Notes: generated by a model not told the origin, from the sequence alone. A DNA stretch of 64,000 bases from Microbacterium psychrotolerans (GCF_031085295.1 NZ_JAVFWO010000009.1:1-64000), one strand, 5' to 3'. Counted from the stretch's first letter, positions 43,088 through 52,221 are shown. Numbers and translations are program-made.

Positions 43088-43963
43088 GTGTACCCTCGCC
43101 CCGTGGTGATCCGCTCCCGAGATGTCGGCCGGCGCGCGGTCCGCCCGGCGGCGATGCTTCTCGCGACGGTGCTTCTCGCGGCCGGGGGAGTCCTCGCCGG
43201 CTGCGCCGCCCCGACGCCTCCGATCTCCCTCCCGCCCGAGGCTGCGGCGCCCGACTACCAGCTGGGGACGGCGTACGAACCGGCATCCGAGGTCGGCATC
43301 GTCGTCCGCGATCGCACGGCGAAGCCTGCCGCCGGCATCTACTCGGTCTGCTACATCAACGCGTTCCAGACGCAGCCGGCGGAGCTCGACGCGTGGCCGA
43401 CCGAGGTCCTGCTCACCGATGGCGACGACGAGATCGTCTTCGATCCTGCGTGGCCCGACGAGGCACTGCTCGACACCTCTTCTGCCGCACAGCGCGACCG
43501 GATCGCGAACCTGGTCGATCCCTGGATCCGCGAGTGCGCCGAGTCAGGATTCGACGCGGTCGAGTTCGACAATCTCGACACCTACGCGCGCAGCGACGGC
43601 GCGCTGACGTTCCACGACAACCTCTCGCTCGCTGCGCACCTCGTCGACACGGCGCACAGCGCGGGACTCGCAGCCGGCCAGAAGAACGCGGCCGAGGATG
43701 CCGAGGCCCTGCGCGCAGACGCGGGCTTCGACTTCGCCGTGGCAGAGGAGTGCCTCGCGTTCGACGAGTGCGAGCTCTATACCGCCGCGTACGGCACACG
43801 GGTGATCGCGATCGAGTACTCCGACACCGGGCTCGACTTCGCGGAGGCGTGTCGCACCTCCCCGGCTCCGGCATCCGTCGTCCTGCGGGACCGCGCGCTC
43901 GTCGCGCCGGACGAAGACGGATACGTCTTCGCACTCTGCGATGGCCGCGCCGAGACGGGATGA
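43088..43963 (+). CDS. GH114-like secreted lipoprotein
   Basis: A 291-aa lipoprotein. The signal peptide ends at the lipobox LAGC (Cys near residue 39). The mature part resembles the GH114 endo-alpha-1,4-polygalactosaminidase family: YSVCYINAFQTQP, SGFDAVEFDNLDTY (acidic catalytic candidates), GLAAGQKNAAE and FAVAEECLAFDEC. It would act on galactosamine-rich polysaccharide at the cell surface. The GTG at 43088 or the GTG at 43103 could be the start. First chromosomal gene beyond the island. Confidence 0.82.
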   Translation: MYPRPVVIRSRDVGRRAVRPAAMLLATVLLAAGGVLAGCAAPTPPISLPPEAAAPDYQLGTAYEPASEVGIVVRDRTAKPAAGIYSVCYINAFQTQPAELDAWPTEVLLTDGDDEIVFDPAWPDEALLDTSSAAQRDRIANLVDPWIRECAESGFDAVEFDNLDTYARSDGALTFHDNLSLAAHLVDTAHSAGLAAGQKNAAEDAEALRADAGFDFAVAEECLAFDECELYTAAYGTRVIAIEYSDTGLDFAEACRTSPAPASVVLRDRALVAPDEDGYVFALCDGRAETG

Positions 43964-43971
43964 CATGCGAA

Positions 43972-44003
43972 GGCCCCGGCACCCATGAACGGATGCCGGG
44001 GCC
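43972..44003. terminator. Bidirectional terminator
   Basis: A 10-bp G+C-rich stem, GGCCCCGGCA (43972-43981) with TGCCGGGGCC (43994-44003), and a 12-nt loop between the convergent GH114-like and HesB-like genes. Confidence 0.65.
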
Positions 44004-44015
44004 CTCGTGAGATCG

Positions 44016-44297
44016 TCAGCCCTGGTTTCCGAGGGCGAAGCGCACGGCGCCGTCATTCGACAGCTCCGCGTCGAGAACGCGGTTCTCGAGGATCGACGCA
44101 GCCGTCGCGTCGAGGAAGACGCGGGCGCCGCCCTCCACCACGACGGTGTCGGTCGCCTCGGGGACCGGCACGACGCTCAGTTCGAATCCTTCGGAGCTTC
44201 CGGTGTCGCGGATACGCACACCTCCGTCTTCGGCGAGCGGGACGCGGGCGATGAGTTCTTCGACGGCCTCGGCGGCGGTCTGGGTCAGCGTAAGCAT
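44016..44297 (-). CDS. HesB/IscA-like protein without cysteines
   Basis: A 93-aa protein with the HesB/IscA fold pattern (MLTLTQTAAEAVEELIAR, then GGVRIRDTGSSEGFELSVVP). True IscA scaffolds bind iron-sulfur clusters through three conserved cysteines. This protein has none, so it cannot be a standard scaffold. Such cysteine-free relatives are common in Microbacteriaceae, to my knowledge. GAGGAAAGGAAAAGC precedes the ATG. Monocistronic. Confidence 0.82.
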   Translation of the reverse strand: MLTLTQTAAEAVEELIARVPLAEDGGVRIRDTGSSEGFELSVVPVPEATDTVVVEGGARVFLDATAASILENRVLDAELSNDGAVRFALGNQG

Positions 44298-44735
44298 GCT
44301 TTTCCTTTCCTCGTGCGGTTCCGAGTCGGCCACGATTCCGAGATCCCACCGAGGATGCAACCCCTACGCGCCGAGAGCCTCGCATTCGGAGGGAGTTCCC
44401 ACGTTCGGCCGCCGCCGGGCGACGACACCCAGCGGCGACCGAGAATGGGGATAGGCGGCCCGCTTACGACGACCTTCGCCGTGGGCTATGAAACTTCTTG
44501 GTGGGGATGCCGCGACGCCGGGCGGCCGGAACGGCCGAAGAACCCGGATTGTGGTGCGCCGAGCGCAAGATCTGTGATTCTTGTCATCGTGTCGGGCGCA
44601 ACGCGGGGCTCATCCGCGCTGCGGTCTGACATGGTGGAGGCGACGTCGCGGGCGCCCGGGAAGGTGCTCGCCGGCTTTTGTCTCGGCAGCAGCGCGCTGC
44701 CGTCCCGACCGTGCCCACCCGACCGTGAGGAACGC
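44298..44735. other. Intergenic region upstream of pntA
   Basis: About 440 bases without a supported gene, between the divergent HesB-like and pntA genes. It contains several short G+C-rich inverted repeats but no clear promoter. Confidence 0.35.
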
Positions 44736-46283
44736 ATGACCCGCATTGGCATCGTCGCCGAAGCGCCCGGAGAGAACCGGGTGTCGGCGACCCCGAACAC
44801 CGTCCCCAAACTCATCGCGCTGGGCTACGACGTCGTCGTCGAATCCGGCGCGGGCGCCGGCTCATCGTTCCCCGACTCCGCCTTCGCGCAGGCCGGCGCG
44901 ACCGTCGTCGACGGCCGGACCGCCTGGGCGTCGCCGATCGTGCTCAAGGTCGTCGCGCCGGCGCCGGCCGAGATCGACCGTCTCGCCGACGGTGCGACGA
45001 TCATCGCGACGCTGAGCCCCGCACTGCGCCCCGACCTCGTCGAGGCGCTCGCCACCCGGGGGATCACGGCCATCGCGCTCGACGCGGTGCCACGGATCTC
45101 GCGCGCGCAGTCGATGGACGTGCTGAGCTCGATGGCCAACATCGCCGGTTATCGGGCGGTCGTCGAGGCCGCGCACGAGTTCGGCCGCTTCTTCACCGGG
45201 CAGGTCACGGCGGCGGGCAAGGTGCCGCCGGCGAAGGTGCTCGTCGCGGGCGCCGGAGTCGCGGGACTCGCGGCAATCGGTGCGGCGTCCAGCCTCGGCG
45301 CGATCGTCCGCGCGACCGACCCGCGGCCCGAGGTGGCCGATCAGGTCGCGTCGATCGGCGGCGAGTTCCTCGAGGTGGTCGTGCCTGACGAGGCGAAGCA
45401 GGTCTCCGCCGACGGCTACGCCAAGGCCACGAGCGAGGCCTACGACCGGCGTGCCGCCGAGATCTACTCGGAGCAGGCCGCCGACGTCGACATCATCATC
45501 ACCACGGCGCTGGTTCCGGGCCGGCCCGCACCGCGCCTCATCACAGCCGCGGACGTCGCCTCGATGCGGCCGGGCAGCGTGATCGTCGACATGGCGGCGG
45601 GGCAGGGCGGCAACGTCGAGGGGTCGGTCGCGGGCGAGAAGGTCGTGACCGCCAACGGGGTCGTGATCCTGGGCTATACGGATCTGCCCGGCCGCCTGCC
45701 GCAGCAGGCGTCCCAACTGTTCGCGACGAACCTCGTCAACCTGCTGAAGCTGCTCACCCCCGGAAAGGACGGCGCGCTCGCGCTGGACTTCGACGACGTC
45801 GTGCAGCGCACGGTCACCGTCGTGCGGAACGGCGAGATCACGTGGCCGCCGCCGCCGGTTCAGGTCTCCGCCGCACCGGCCCCCGCGAAGGCGGCAGCGG
45901 CACCGGCGGTCGCGGCGAAGAAGCCGATGTCGGCGGGAGCCCGCACCGGGCTCGTGGTCGCCGGTATCGCCGCGCTGTTCGCGATCTGCGCGTTCGCGCC
46001 CCCACCGCTGCCGCAGCACTTCCTCGTGCTGACGCTCGCGATCGTCGTCGGCTTCTACGTCATCGGCCATGTCGCCCACGCGCTGCACACGCCGCTCATG
46101 AGCGTCACCAACGCGATCTCGGGCATCATCGTGGTCGGCGCGATGGTGCAGATCACGCTGCCCGATCTGACCGTTCAGATCCTGGCCGCGGTGGCCGTGC
46201 TGCTCGCCAGCATCAACATCTTCGGCGGCTTCGCCGTCACGCGTCGCATGCTGGCGATGTTCCAGAAGGGTGAGACCCGATGA
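44736..46283 (+). CDS. pntA: NAD(P) transhydrogenase alpha subunit
   Basis: A 515-aa Re/Si-specific NAD(P)+ transhydrogenase alpha subunit, with the NAD(H)-binding domain (dI) and a membrane part in one chain. N-terminal RIGIVAEAPGENRVSATPNT; Rossmann motif VLVAGAGVAGLAAIGAA (about 170-186); IVDMAAGQGGNVEGS. An Ala/Pro linker (about 376-400) precedes three to four membrane helices (about 402-505). Together with PntB it couples proton flow to NADPH formation at the membrane. GTGAGG precedes the ATG. Its TGA overlaps the pntB ATG (ATGA). Confidence 0.95.
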   Translation: MTRIGIVAEAPGENRVSATPNTVPKLIALGYDVVVESGAGAGSSFPDSAFAQAGATVVDGRTAWASPIVLKVVAPAPAEIDRLADGATIIATLSPALRPDLVEALATRGITAIALDAVPRISRAQSMDVLSSMANIAGYRAVVEAAHEFGRFFTGQVTAAGKVPPAKVLVAGAGVAGLAAIGAASSLGAIVRATDPRPEVADQVASIGGEFLEVVVPDEAKQVSADGYAKATSEAYDRRAAEIYSEQAADVDIIITTALVPGRPAPRLITAADVASMRPGSVIVDMAAGQGGNVEGSVAGEKVVTANGVVILGYTDLPGRLPQQASQLFATNLVNLLKLLTPGKDGALALDFDDVVQRTVTVVRNGEITWPPPPVQVSAAPAPAKAAAAPAVAAKKPMSAGARTGLVVAGIAALFAICAFAPPPLPQHFLVLTLAIVVGFYVIGHVAHALHTPLMSVTNAISGIIVVGAMVQITLPDLTVQILAAVAVLLASINIFGGFAVTRRMLAMFQKGETR

Positions 46284-47716
46284 CCGTCGTCGCCGGCCAG
46301 GTGGCGGGCGCCGCCTACATCGTTGCCGCGCTGCTGTTCATCCTCAGCCTCGCGGGACTCAGCAAGCACGAGACCAGTCGCCGCGGGGTGACGTTCGGCA
46401 TCGTCGGCATGGCCATCGCCCTCATCGCCACGGTGTGGGTGACGGCCGCCGGCGCGTGGGACTCAGAAGCCGGGGGAGCGGCGGTCACCGGACTGGTGAT
46501 GCTCGTGGTCGCGGTCGTCGTCGGCGGTGCGATCGGGCTCTGGCGCGCCCGGGTGGTGGAGATGACCGGGATGCCCGAGCTCATCGCCCTGCTGCACTCC
46601 TTCGTGGGGCTGGCCGCCGTCTTGGTCGGCTGGAACGGCGCCCTGTACGACACCGGCCTGGAGGGTGCGCTCGCCGACATCCACCACGCCGAGGTGTTCA
46701 TCGGCGTCTTCATCGGCGGCGTGACCTTCACCGGATCGATCGTCGCGTTCCTCAAGCTGTCGGCACGCATCTCGTCGAAGCCGCTCATGCTGCCCGGCAA
46801 GAACGCGCTCAACATCGGCGCGCTGGTCGCGTTCCTCGTCCTCACGGTCTGGTACGTCATCACACCGGAGCTGTGGCTGCTCGTGGCCGTGACACTGCTC
46901 GCGCTGGCGCTCGGCTGGCACCTGGTCGCCTCGATCGGCGGCGGCGACATGCCCGTCGTCGTCTCGATGCTCAACAGCTACTCCGGATGGGCGGCCGCCG
47001 CCGCCGGGTTCCTGCTGAACAACGACCTGCTGATCGTCACGGGCGCGCTCGTCGGATCGTCGGGTGCGTACCTGAGCTACATCATGTGCAAGGCGATGAA
47101 CCGCTCGTTTCTCTCGGTGATCGCCGGCGGCTTCGGCATCGAGGCGCCGACGAGCAGCGACCAGGAGTACGGCGAGCACCGCGAGATCGACGCCGAGAGC
47201 GCGGCCGACATGCTCGCCGGCGCCCAGACCGTCGTGATCACGCCCGGCTACGGCATGGCCGTCGCCCAGGCGCAGCACGGCGTCGCCGACCTCGTGCAGA
47301 AGTTGCGCGAGCGCGGCGTCGACGTGCGGTTCGGCATCCATCCGGTCGCCGGCCGCCTGCCCGGGCACATGAACGTGCTCCTGGCAGAGGCGAAGGTGCC
47401 CTACGACATCGTCCTCGAGATGGACGAGATCAACGACGACCTCTCAGCCGCCGACGTCGTGCTTGTGATCGGCGCGAACGACACCGTCAATCCGGCCGCG
47501 GCGGAAGATCCGGGCAGCCCGATCGCCGGGATGCCGGTGCTGCGGGTCTGGGAGGCCCAGAATGTCATCGTCTTCAAGAGGTCGATGGCATCCGGATATG
47601 CGGGCGTGCAGAATCCGCTCTTCTATCGCGACAACACGCAGATGCTCTTCGGAGACGCGAAGGAGAAAGTCGAGGAGATTCTCTTCCAACTCTCGCGCGT
47701 CTCGGAACTGCGCTGA
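46280..47716 (+). CDS. pntB: NAD(P) transhydrogenase beta subunit
   Basis: A 478-aa beta subunit. Around nine membrane helices (residues 8-290), including HSFVGLAAVLVGWNG and MLNSYSGWAAAAAGFLL, are followed by the NADP(H)-binding dIII with ITPGYGMAVAQAQHGVADL (about 319-337), FGIHPVAGRLPGHMNV, IGANDTVNPAA and VFKRSMASGYAGVQN. Normal length. Translationally coupled to pntA. Confidence 0.96.
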   Translation: MTVVAGQVAGAAYIVAALLFILSLAGLSKHETSRRGVTFGIVGMAIALIATVWVTAAGAWDSEAGGAAVTGLVMLVVAVVVGGAIGLWRARVVEMTGMPELIALLHSFVGLAAVLVGWNGALYDTGLEGALADIHHAEVFIGVFIGGVTFTGSIVAFLKLSARISSKPLMLPGKNALNIGALVAFLVLTVWYVITPELWLLVAVTLLALALGWHLVASIGGGDMPVVVSMLNSYSGWAAAAAGFLLNNDLLIVTGALVGSSGAYLSYIMCKAMNRSFLSVIAGGFGIEAPTSSDQEYGEHREIDAESAADMLAGAQTVVITPGYGMAVAQAQHGVADLVQKLRERGVDVRFGIHPVAGRLPGHMNVLLAEAKVPYDIVLEMDEINDDLSAADVVLVIGANDTVNPAAAEDPGSPIAGMPVLRVWEAQNVIVFKRSMASGYAGVQNPLFYRDNTQMLFGDAKEKVEEILFQLSRVSELR

Positions 47717-47730
47717 ATCGTGAATAGCCG

Positions 47731-47760
47731 CGAGGCGGCGTGCGTCAGTGCGCCGCCTCG
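47731..47760. terminator. Bidirectional terminator overlapping lsr2 end
   Basis: CGAGGCGGCG (47731-47740) pairs with CGCCGCCTCG (47751-47760), 10-nt loop, between the pntB and lsr2 stops. The right arm lies inside the last codons of lsr2. Confidence 0.6.
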
Positions 47761-48098
47761 TAGGCCTCGAGAACGGATGCCGGAACCCGGCCCCGCTCCG
47801 ATACCTGATAGCCGTTCTGCTTCGCCCATTCTCGGACGGCGCTGAAATCCTGCTGCCCGCTGCGGCGGCGCTTTCGCCCGGCCGACGCGGCGCTGGATGT
47901 CGCACGGGTGGAGGAGACGGTGCGACCCGCCTTGGTGTACCGCTCGAGAGCGCTTCGCAGAGCGTTGGCGTTCTCGTCGGTGAGGTCGATCTCGTAAGCG
48001 ACGCCGTCGAGGGAGAACAGCACTGTTTCGCCTTCGCCGACTTCCAAAAGGGTACCGTCGATGTCATCGACGAGCTGGTGAACGATTCTTCGGGCCAT
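47745..48098 (-). CDS. lsr2: Lsr2 nucleoid-associated protein
   Basis: A 117-aa Lsr2. The N-terminal dimerisation domain is ARRIVHQLVDDIDGTLLEVG and VLFSLDGVAYEIDLT; a Ser/Ala/Thr-rich linker follows; the C-terminal DNA-binding domain is SAVREWAKQNGYQVSERGRV, with the RGR AT-hook-like core. Lsr2 is an H-NS-like silencer of AT-rich, horizontally acquired DNA. It starts at the ATG at 48098, where family members begin; a longer in-frame start exists upstream. Confidence 0.93.
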   Translation of the reverse strand: MARRIVHQLVDDIDGTLLEVGEGETVLFSLDGVAYEIDLTDENANALRSALERYTKAGRTVSSTRATSSAASAGRKRRRSGQQDFSAVREWAKQNGYQVSERGRVPASVLEAYEAAH

Positions 48099-48262
48099 GG
48101 TGGCACAATACGCCGAATTGTCGCTCCCGACCATCGAATAGTTTCGCGGTGGGGAGAACTTTTATCGGGTGGAATTGGGACTGTCCACCGAATGCCGATG
48201 TTTCGCCCTGACGGCAGCGGATTTCGCGATATCTCCGATCGTGCGACCGGGGTCCGCGCGAC

Positions 48263-49186
48263 TCAGGGGAGAAGGCCGGCGCGACGAGCGGTGACGACCG
48301 CGGCGTGCCGGGTCGAGGCATCCAATTTCGCCATCGCCGACTGCAGATATGACTTGACGGTGCCCTCTTTGAGGTCGAGCGTCGACGCGATCTCCGCGTT
48401 CGTCGCGCCGAGCGCGGCGCACGCCAGCACGTCGATCTCGCGCGGCGACAGCCGCACGTCGAGCTCGAGCGACGGCTCCGTCGCATCGTGCGAGAGGGCC
48501 GCGAGGCGCTTCTCGAGGCGATCGAGGCGCGCGCGCAGCGCGGGGTCGTCGACGACGGCGGCGATGCTGCGCAATTCGGCGTAGGTCTCACGCAGCTCTT
48601 CGCGCGTCGTGGCCGGCATGGTGACCTGGCCGGCGGGGGCGGGGGAGAGCGTCAGCCGGCGCTGGACCTCCTCGCGGATCCGCAGTTCGGCCGACAGTTC
48701 CTCGGCGACCGCGAACGCGGGCCGGGCGACGACATCTCCGACGGGAGACTCGGCCCACGACCCGCAGTAGATGACGCCGCGCGCGCGGTTGCCGACCATC
48801 ACCGGAACGGCGAACAGCGTGGAGATGCCCTCGCCGAGGACGGCGCGGTCGTAGTCGTGCGTGATGCTGCGGGAAGACCTGTAGTCCAGCGCGAGGCGCG
48901 GGCGCTTCTCGACGAGTGCGCGGCCGCCGAGCCCGCGGGAGGCCTCGACCACCAGGCCCTCGAGCCGGCGTGTGCGAGCGCCGTGGATGGAGGTGACATA
49001 GATGGTGTCGCCCTGCGCGAGTCCCCCGAAGCCGACCGGGAAGCGCGTGCGGCGCACGAGCTCTGCGACGGCGTGATCGAGCGCCCGTGCATCGCCGGCA
49101 TCGCCGTCGAGTGCGTCGACGGCCGAGCCGACCCCCGCGCGAGTGCGATCGGGGTTCGGCGCACGTTGTGGGAGGGACGCGCCCAC
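48263..49186 (-). CDS. GAF-LuxR transcriptional regulator
   Basis: A 307-aa regulator. The N-terminal GAF-like domain (about 35-170: VAELVRRTRFPVGFGGL, GRALVEKRPRLALDYR) probably senses a small molecule. A helical linker leads to a LuxR-type HTH (about 243-300: LSPREIDVLACAALGATNAE, LDLKEGTVKSYLQSAMAKLD). It lies divergent from the DUF485-actP symporter operon and is likely its regulator. GTG start; the N-terminal 25 residues are not conserved-looking, so a later start is possible. Confidence 0.85.
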   Translation of the reverse strand: MGASLPQRAPNPDRTRAGVGSAVDALDGDAGDARALDHAVAELVRRTRFPVGFGGLAQGDTIYVTSIHGARTRRLEGLVVEASRGLGGRALVEKRPRLALDYRSSRSITHDYDRAVLGEGISTLFAVPVMVGNRARGVIYCGSWAESPVGDVVARPAFAVAEELSAELRIREEVQRRLTLSPAPAGQVTMPATTREELRETYAELRSIAAVVDDPALRARLDRLEKRLAALSHDATEPSLELDVRLSPREIDVLACAALGATNAEIASTLDLKEGTVKSYLQSAMAKLDASTRHAAVVTARRAGLLP

Positions 49187-49324
49187 GACTACCTACTTCC
49201 GGGGGTGACGGCGTCCTCGCCGCCTTCGTAGCGTCGACCTTACCACCCGGGGCACGGCCCACACGTGGTCCGGGTCCCCCCGATGGGCGCGACGAAGCGC
49301 CCGTTCATGAGGCAAGGAGGCCAC

Positions 49325-49681
49325 ATGTCCGAATCGACGACCGAAACCGCCCCGCCGGGCGGTATCGACTACATCGCGGTGGAGGAATCACCGCGATTCA
49401 TAGAGCTCAAGCGGCGGCAGCGCGGGTTCGTCTTCCCGCTCGCCATCGCGTTCCTCGTCTGGTACTTCGCCTACGTCCTGCTGTCGTCCTTCGCACGTGA
49501 CTTCATGTCGCAGCGCGTCTGGGGCGACGTCACGGTCGGCCTGCTGTTCGGGCTCGGCCAGTTCGTGACGACGTTCGCGATCACCATGACCTACGTCTGG
49601 TACGCCAACCGCAAGCTCGACCCCATCGCCGAGGAGATCCGCGGCGAGCTCGAGGCGCAGGAGCAGGAGGTGCGGTCGTGA
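49325..49681 (+). CDS. DUF485 membrane protein
   Basis: A 118-aa DUF485 protein with two membrane helices (about 38-60 and 74-98) and a charged C-terminus. The family nearly always precedes an acetate/solute symporter gene and is thought to help it. AAGGAGG sits just before the ATG. Its stop overlaps the symporter's GTG start. Confidence 0.92.
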   Translation: MSESTTETAPPGGIDYIAVEESPRFIELKRRQRGFVFPLAIAFLVWYFAYVLLSSFARDFMSQRVWGDVTVGLLFGLGQFVTTFAITMTYVWYANRKLDPIAEEIRGELEAQEQEVRS

Positions 49682-51297
49682 ACGAGGTCTTCGGCGCGAT
49701 CCATGCGGCCGTGGAGACGGTCGAGAACAACCCCATCCTGAACATCTCCATCTTCGCGGCGTTCGTCGCGGTGACGCTGTTCATCGTCATCCGCGCCAGC
49801 CGCAACAACCGGACGGCCGCGGACTATTACGCTGCCGGCCGCTCGTTCACCGGCCCGCAGAACGGGTTCGCGATCTCGGGCGACTACCTGTCGGCGGCCT
49901 CCTTCCTCGGTATCTGTGGGGCGATCGCGATCAACGGATACGACGGCTTCCTGTACTCGATCGGGTTCCTCGTCGCGTGGCTCGTCGCGCTGCTGCTCGT
50001 CGCCGAGCTCATGCGCAACACAGGCAAGTTCACGATGGCGGACGTGCTGTCGTTCCGGCTCAAGCAGGGACCGGTCCGCATGGCGGCGGCGATCACGACG
50101 CTGGCGGTCTGCTTCTTCTACCTGCTCGCGCAGATGGCGGGTGCGGGCGGCCTGGTGTCGCTGCTGCTCGGCATCAAGGAGACGCTGGGCCAGTCGATCG
50201 TGGTGGCCGTCGTCGGCGTGCTGATGATCGTCTACGTGCTCATCGGCGGCATGAAGGGCACGACCTGGGTGCAGATCGTCAAGGCGTTCCTCCTCATCGG
50301 CGGTGCGCTCGTCATGACGATCTGGGTGCTGGCGCTCAACGGGTTCAACTTCAACGCCCTGCTCGAGAGCGCGGTCGCGGCATCCACCAGCGACCCGCAG
50401 GACGCGATCCTCGGACCGGGTCTGCAGTACGGCGCCAACCCGTGGGACTTCATCTCGCTGGCGATCGCGCTCGTGCTCGGAACGGCGGGCCTGCCTCACG
50501 TGCTGATGCGCTTCTACACGGTGCCGACCGCCAAGGAGGCGCGGCGCTCGGTGGTGTGGGCGATCTGGCTGATCGGCATCTTCTACCTCCTGACGCTGGT
50601 GCTCGGCTACGGCGCCGCGGCGCTCGTCGGACCGGAGGAGATCAAGGCAGCCCCGGGTGGCGTCAACTCCGCGGCACCGCTGCTCGCGCTGCACCTCGGT
50701 GGGCCACTGCTGCTGGGGTTCATCTCGGCGGTCGCCTTCGCGACGATCCTCGCGGTCGTGGCGGGTCTCACCATCACGGCGGCGGCGTCGTTCGCGCACG
50801 ACATCTACGCGAACGTCGTCAAGAAGGGCAATGTGCCGCCGGACGGCGAGGTCAAGGTCGCCCGCCGCACCGTGGTCGTGATCGGCCTCGTCGCGATCGT
50901 CGGCGGCATCGGGGTGCAGGGGCAGAACGTGGCGTTCCTGGTGGCCCTCGCCTTCGCGGTGGCGGCATCGGCGAACCTGCCGACGATCCTGTACTCGCTG
51001 TTCTGGCGCCGCTTCACCACGCGCGGCGCGGTGTGGAGCATGTACGGCGGCCTGGCCGCCGCGGTGATCCTCATCTTCCTGTCGCCGGTGTTCTGGGGCA
51101 CGGAGACCAGCGTGTTCAAGGTGGGCACGGCCATCTGGCCGCTGAACAACCCGGGCATCGTCTCGATCCCGCTCGGGTTCTTCCTCGGCTGGCTCGGCTC
51201 GGTGACCTCGCGCAGGGCGGAGAGCCGGGTCAAGGCGGCCGAGATGGACGTGCGGTCGCTCACCGGGTTCGGCGCCGAGAAGGCGACGCATCACTGA
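49678..51297 (+). CDS. actP: ActP-like cation/acetate symporter
   Basis: A 539-aa solute:sodium symporter (SSS family) with about 13 membrane helices. Key blocks are ADYYAAGRSFTGPQNGFAIS, GDYLSAASFLGICGAIAING, GTAGLPHVLMRFYTVP and VVAGLTITAAASFAHD. The pairing with DUF485 points to acetate or another short monocarboxylate. Overlaps DUF485 by 4 bases. The GAF-LuxR gene upstream and divergent may control it. Confidence 0.93.
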   Translation: MNEVFGAIHAAVETVENNPILNISIFAAFVAVTLFIVIRASRNNRTAADYYAAGRSFTGPQNGFAISGDYLSAASFLGICGAIAINGYDGFLYSIGFLVAWLVALLLVAELMRNTGKFTMADVLSFRLKQGPVRMAAAITTLAVCFFYLLAQMAGAGGLVSLLLGIKETLGQSIVVAVVGVLMIVYVLIGGMKGTTWVQIVKAFLLIGGALVMTIWVLALNGFNFNALLESAVAASTSDPQDAILGPGLQYGANPWDFISLAIALVLGTAGLPHVLMRFYTVPTAKEARRSVVWAIWLIGIFYLLTLVLGYGAAALVGPEEIKAAPGGVNSAAPLLALHLGGPLLLGFISAVAFATILAVVAGLTITAAASFAHDIYANVVKKGNVPPDGEVKVARRTVVVIGLVAIVGGIGVQGQNVAFLVALAFAVAASANLPTILYSLFWRRFTTRGAVWSMYGGLAAAVILIFLSPVFWGTETSVFKVGTAIWPLNNPGIVSIPLGFFLGWLGSVTSRRAESRVKAAEMDVRSLTGFGAEKATHH

Positions 51298-51312
51298 CCC
51301 CTTCGGTGGACT

Positions 51313-51347
51313 GCGAGGCCCGGGCGGACACCCCGCCCGGGCCTCGC
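51313..51347. terminator. Strong bidirectional hairpin terminator
   Basis: A perfect 15-bp G+C stem (51313-51327 with 51333-51347), 5-nt loop acacc, between the convergent actP and alkyltransferase-like genes. No T-run. Confidence 0.75.
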
Positions 51348-51361
51348 GGCGTGCGGGCGGC

Positions 51362-52048
51362 CTACACGCCCGCCGCCAGCTTCGCGTCGACCGGGGCGCC
51401 GGGCGCTTCCGTCGCGTCGACTGGGGCGCCGGGCGCTTCCGTCGCGTCGGCCGCGTTTGCATCCGCCCCGCCCCCGTCGGCCCCGCTCGCGTCGGCCGAC
51501 CTCGGCGCCTGCGGAATGCCGGGCCCCTGCTCGAGCTCGATGAGGAACCGCTTCATATCGGGACGCCCGCCGTACTCGCCGAGCGATCCGTCGGCACGCA
51601 CGACACGATGCACCGGCACCACGATCGAGAACGGCGTCGTCGCGCACGCCGTGCCGACGGCGCGGGCCGCGCGCGCCGTGCCGGCCATGACCGCCACTTC
51701 GCCGTAACTCGCCGTCTCGCCATAGGGGATATCGCACACCGCCTCGAGCGCCGCACGCGTGAAGCCGCGCACCAGCCGCCAGTCCAGCGGCAGGTCGAAC
51801 TCGCGGCGGTCGCCCTCGAAGTACTCGTCGAGCTGGTCGATCGCCACCTCGAAGACGCTGTCGGCGGCATCCGTCCCCTCGTCGGGGACCGGCACCGCGC
51901 GCAGCTGCAGCGCGACGCGTTCGATCTCGCTGTGCAGGGGGCCGTCGAAGGGATGGAGGGTCACGATGCCGTCGGCGGTCGTGACGATGAGGATGTCGCC
52001 GATCGGCGACGGGTGGACGCGGAAGCGGGGCGGTTCCTCGGGGGTCAT
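51362..52048 (-). CDS. Ogt-family alkyltransferase-like protein lacking catalytic Cys
   Basis: A 228-aa protein of the O6-alkylguanine-DNA alkyltransferase family. The DNA-binding domain is clear (GFTRAALEAVCDIPYGETAS, YGEVAVMAGTARAARAVGTA, then HRVVRADGSLGEYGG). However, the active-site PCHR is PVHR: the alkyl-accepting cysteine is Val146. It therefore cannot be a suicide methyltransferase by the usual mechanism and resembles alkyltransferase-like proteins (PWHR) that flag lesions for repair. The C-terminal 55 residues are an Ala/Gly/Pro tail with a duplicated 10-residue unit. Start at MTPEEPP, weak ribosome site. Confidence 0.85.
   Translation of the reverse strand: MTPEEPPRFRVHPSPIGDILIVTTADGIVTLHPFDGPLHSEIERVALQLRAVPVPDEGTDAADSVFEVAIDQLDEYFEGDRREFDLPLDWRLVRGFTRAALEAVCDIPYGETASYGEVAVMAGTARAARAVGTACATTPFSIVVPVHRVVRADGSLGEYGGRPDMKRFLIELEQGPGIPQAPRSADASGADGGGADANAADATEAPGAPVDATEAPGAPVDAKLAAGV
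51384..51443. repeat. 30-bp tandem duplication in alkyltransferase-like gene
   Basis: Two copies of a 30-bp unit (51384-51413 and 51414-51443) differ at one base and encode the decapeptide DATEAPGAPV twice in the disordered C-terminal tail. The frame is preserved. Confidence 0.8.
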
Positions 52049-52221
52049 GCGACCATCCTGGCCCCGTGCGCGCACGCGGCGGGGGCTCCGGCATCCGATC
52101 TGTGGGATGCCGCACGGCCGGCCGGTCTGGGGAGGAGGGGCTGCGCGAAGGTCGATCCGGCCGCGTCCAATACCGCGAAACTCAGGTCCATTGCAAGTGC
52201 CCGGCAGTCGTCGCCTTTAGG

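Noticed and set aside
51384..51443. Tandem repeat as a phase-variation tract
   Set aside because: The 30-bp unit keeps the reading frame, so changes in copy number would not switch the gene off.
49591..51462. A 623-codon minus-strand frame opposite actP
   Set aside because: Shadow of a membrane transporter gene; composition is Arg/Asp/His repeats and no domain.
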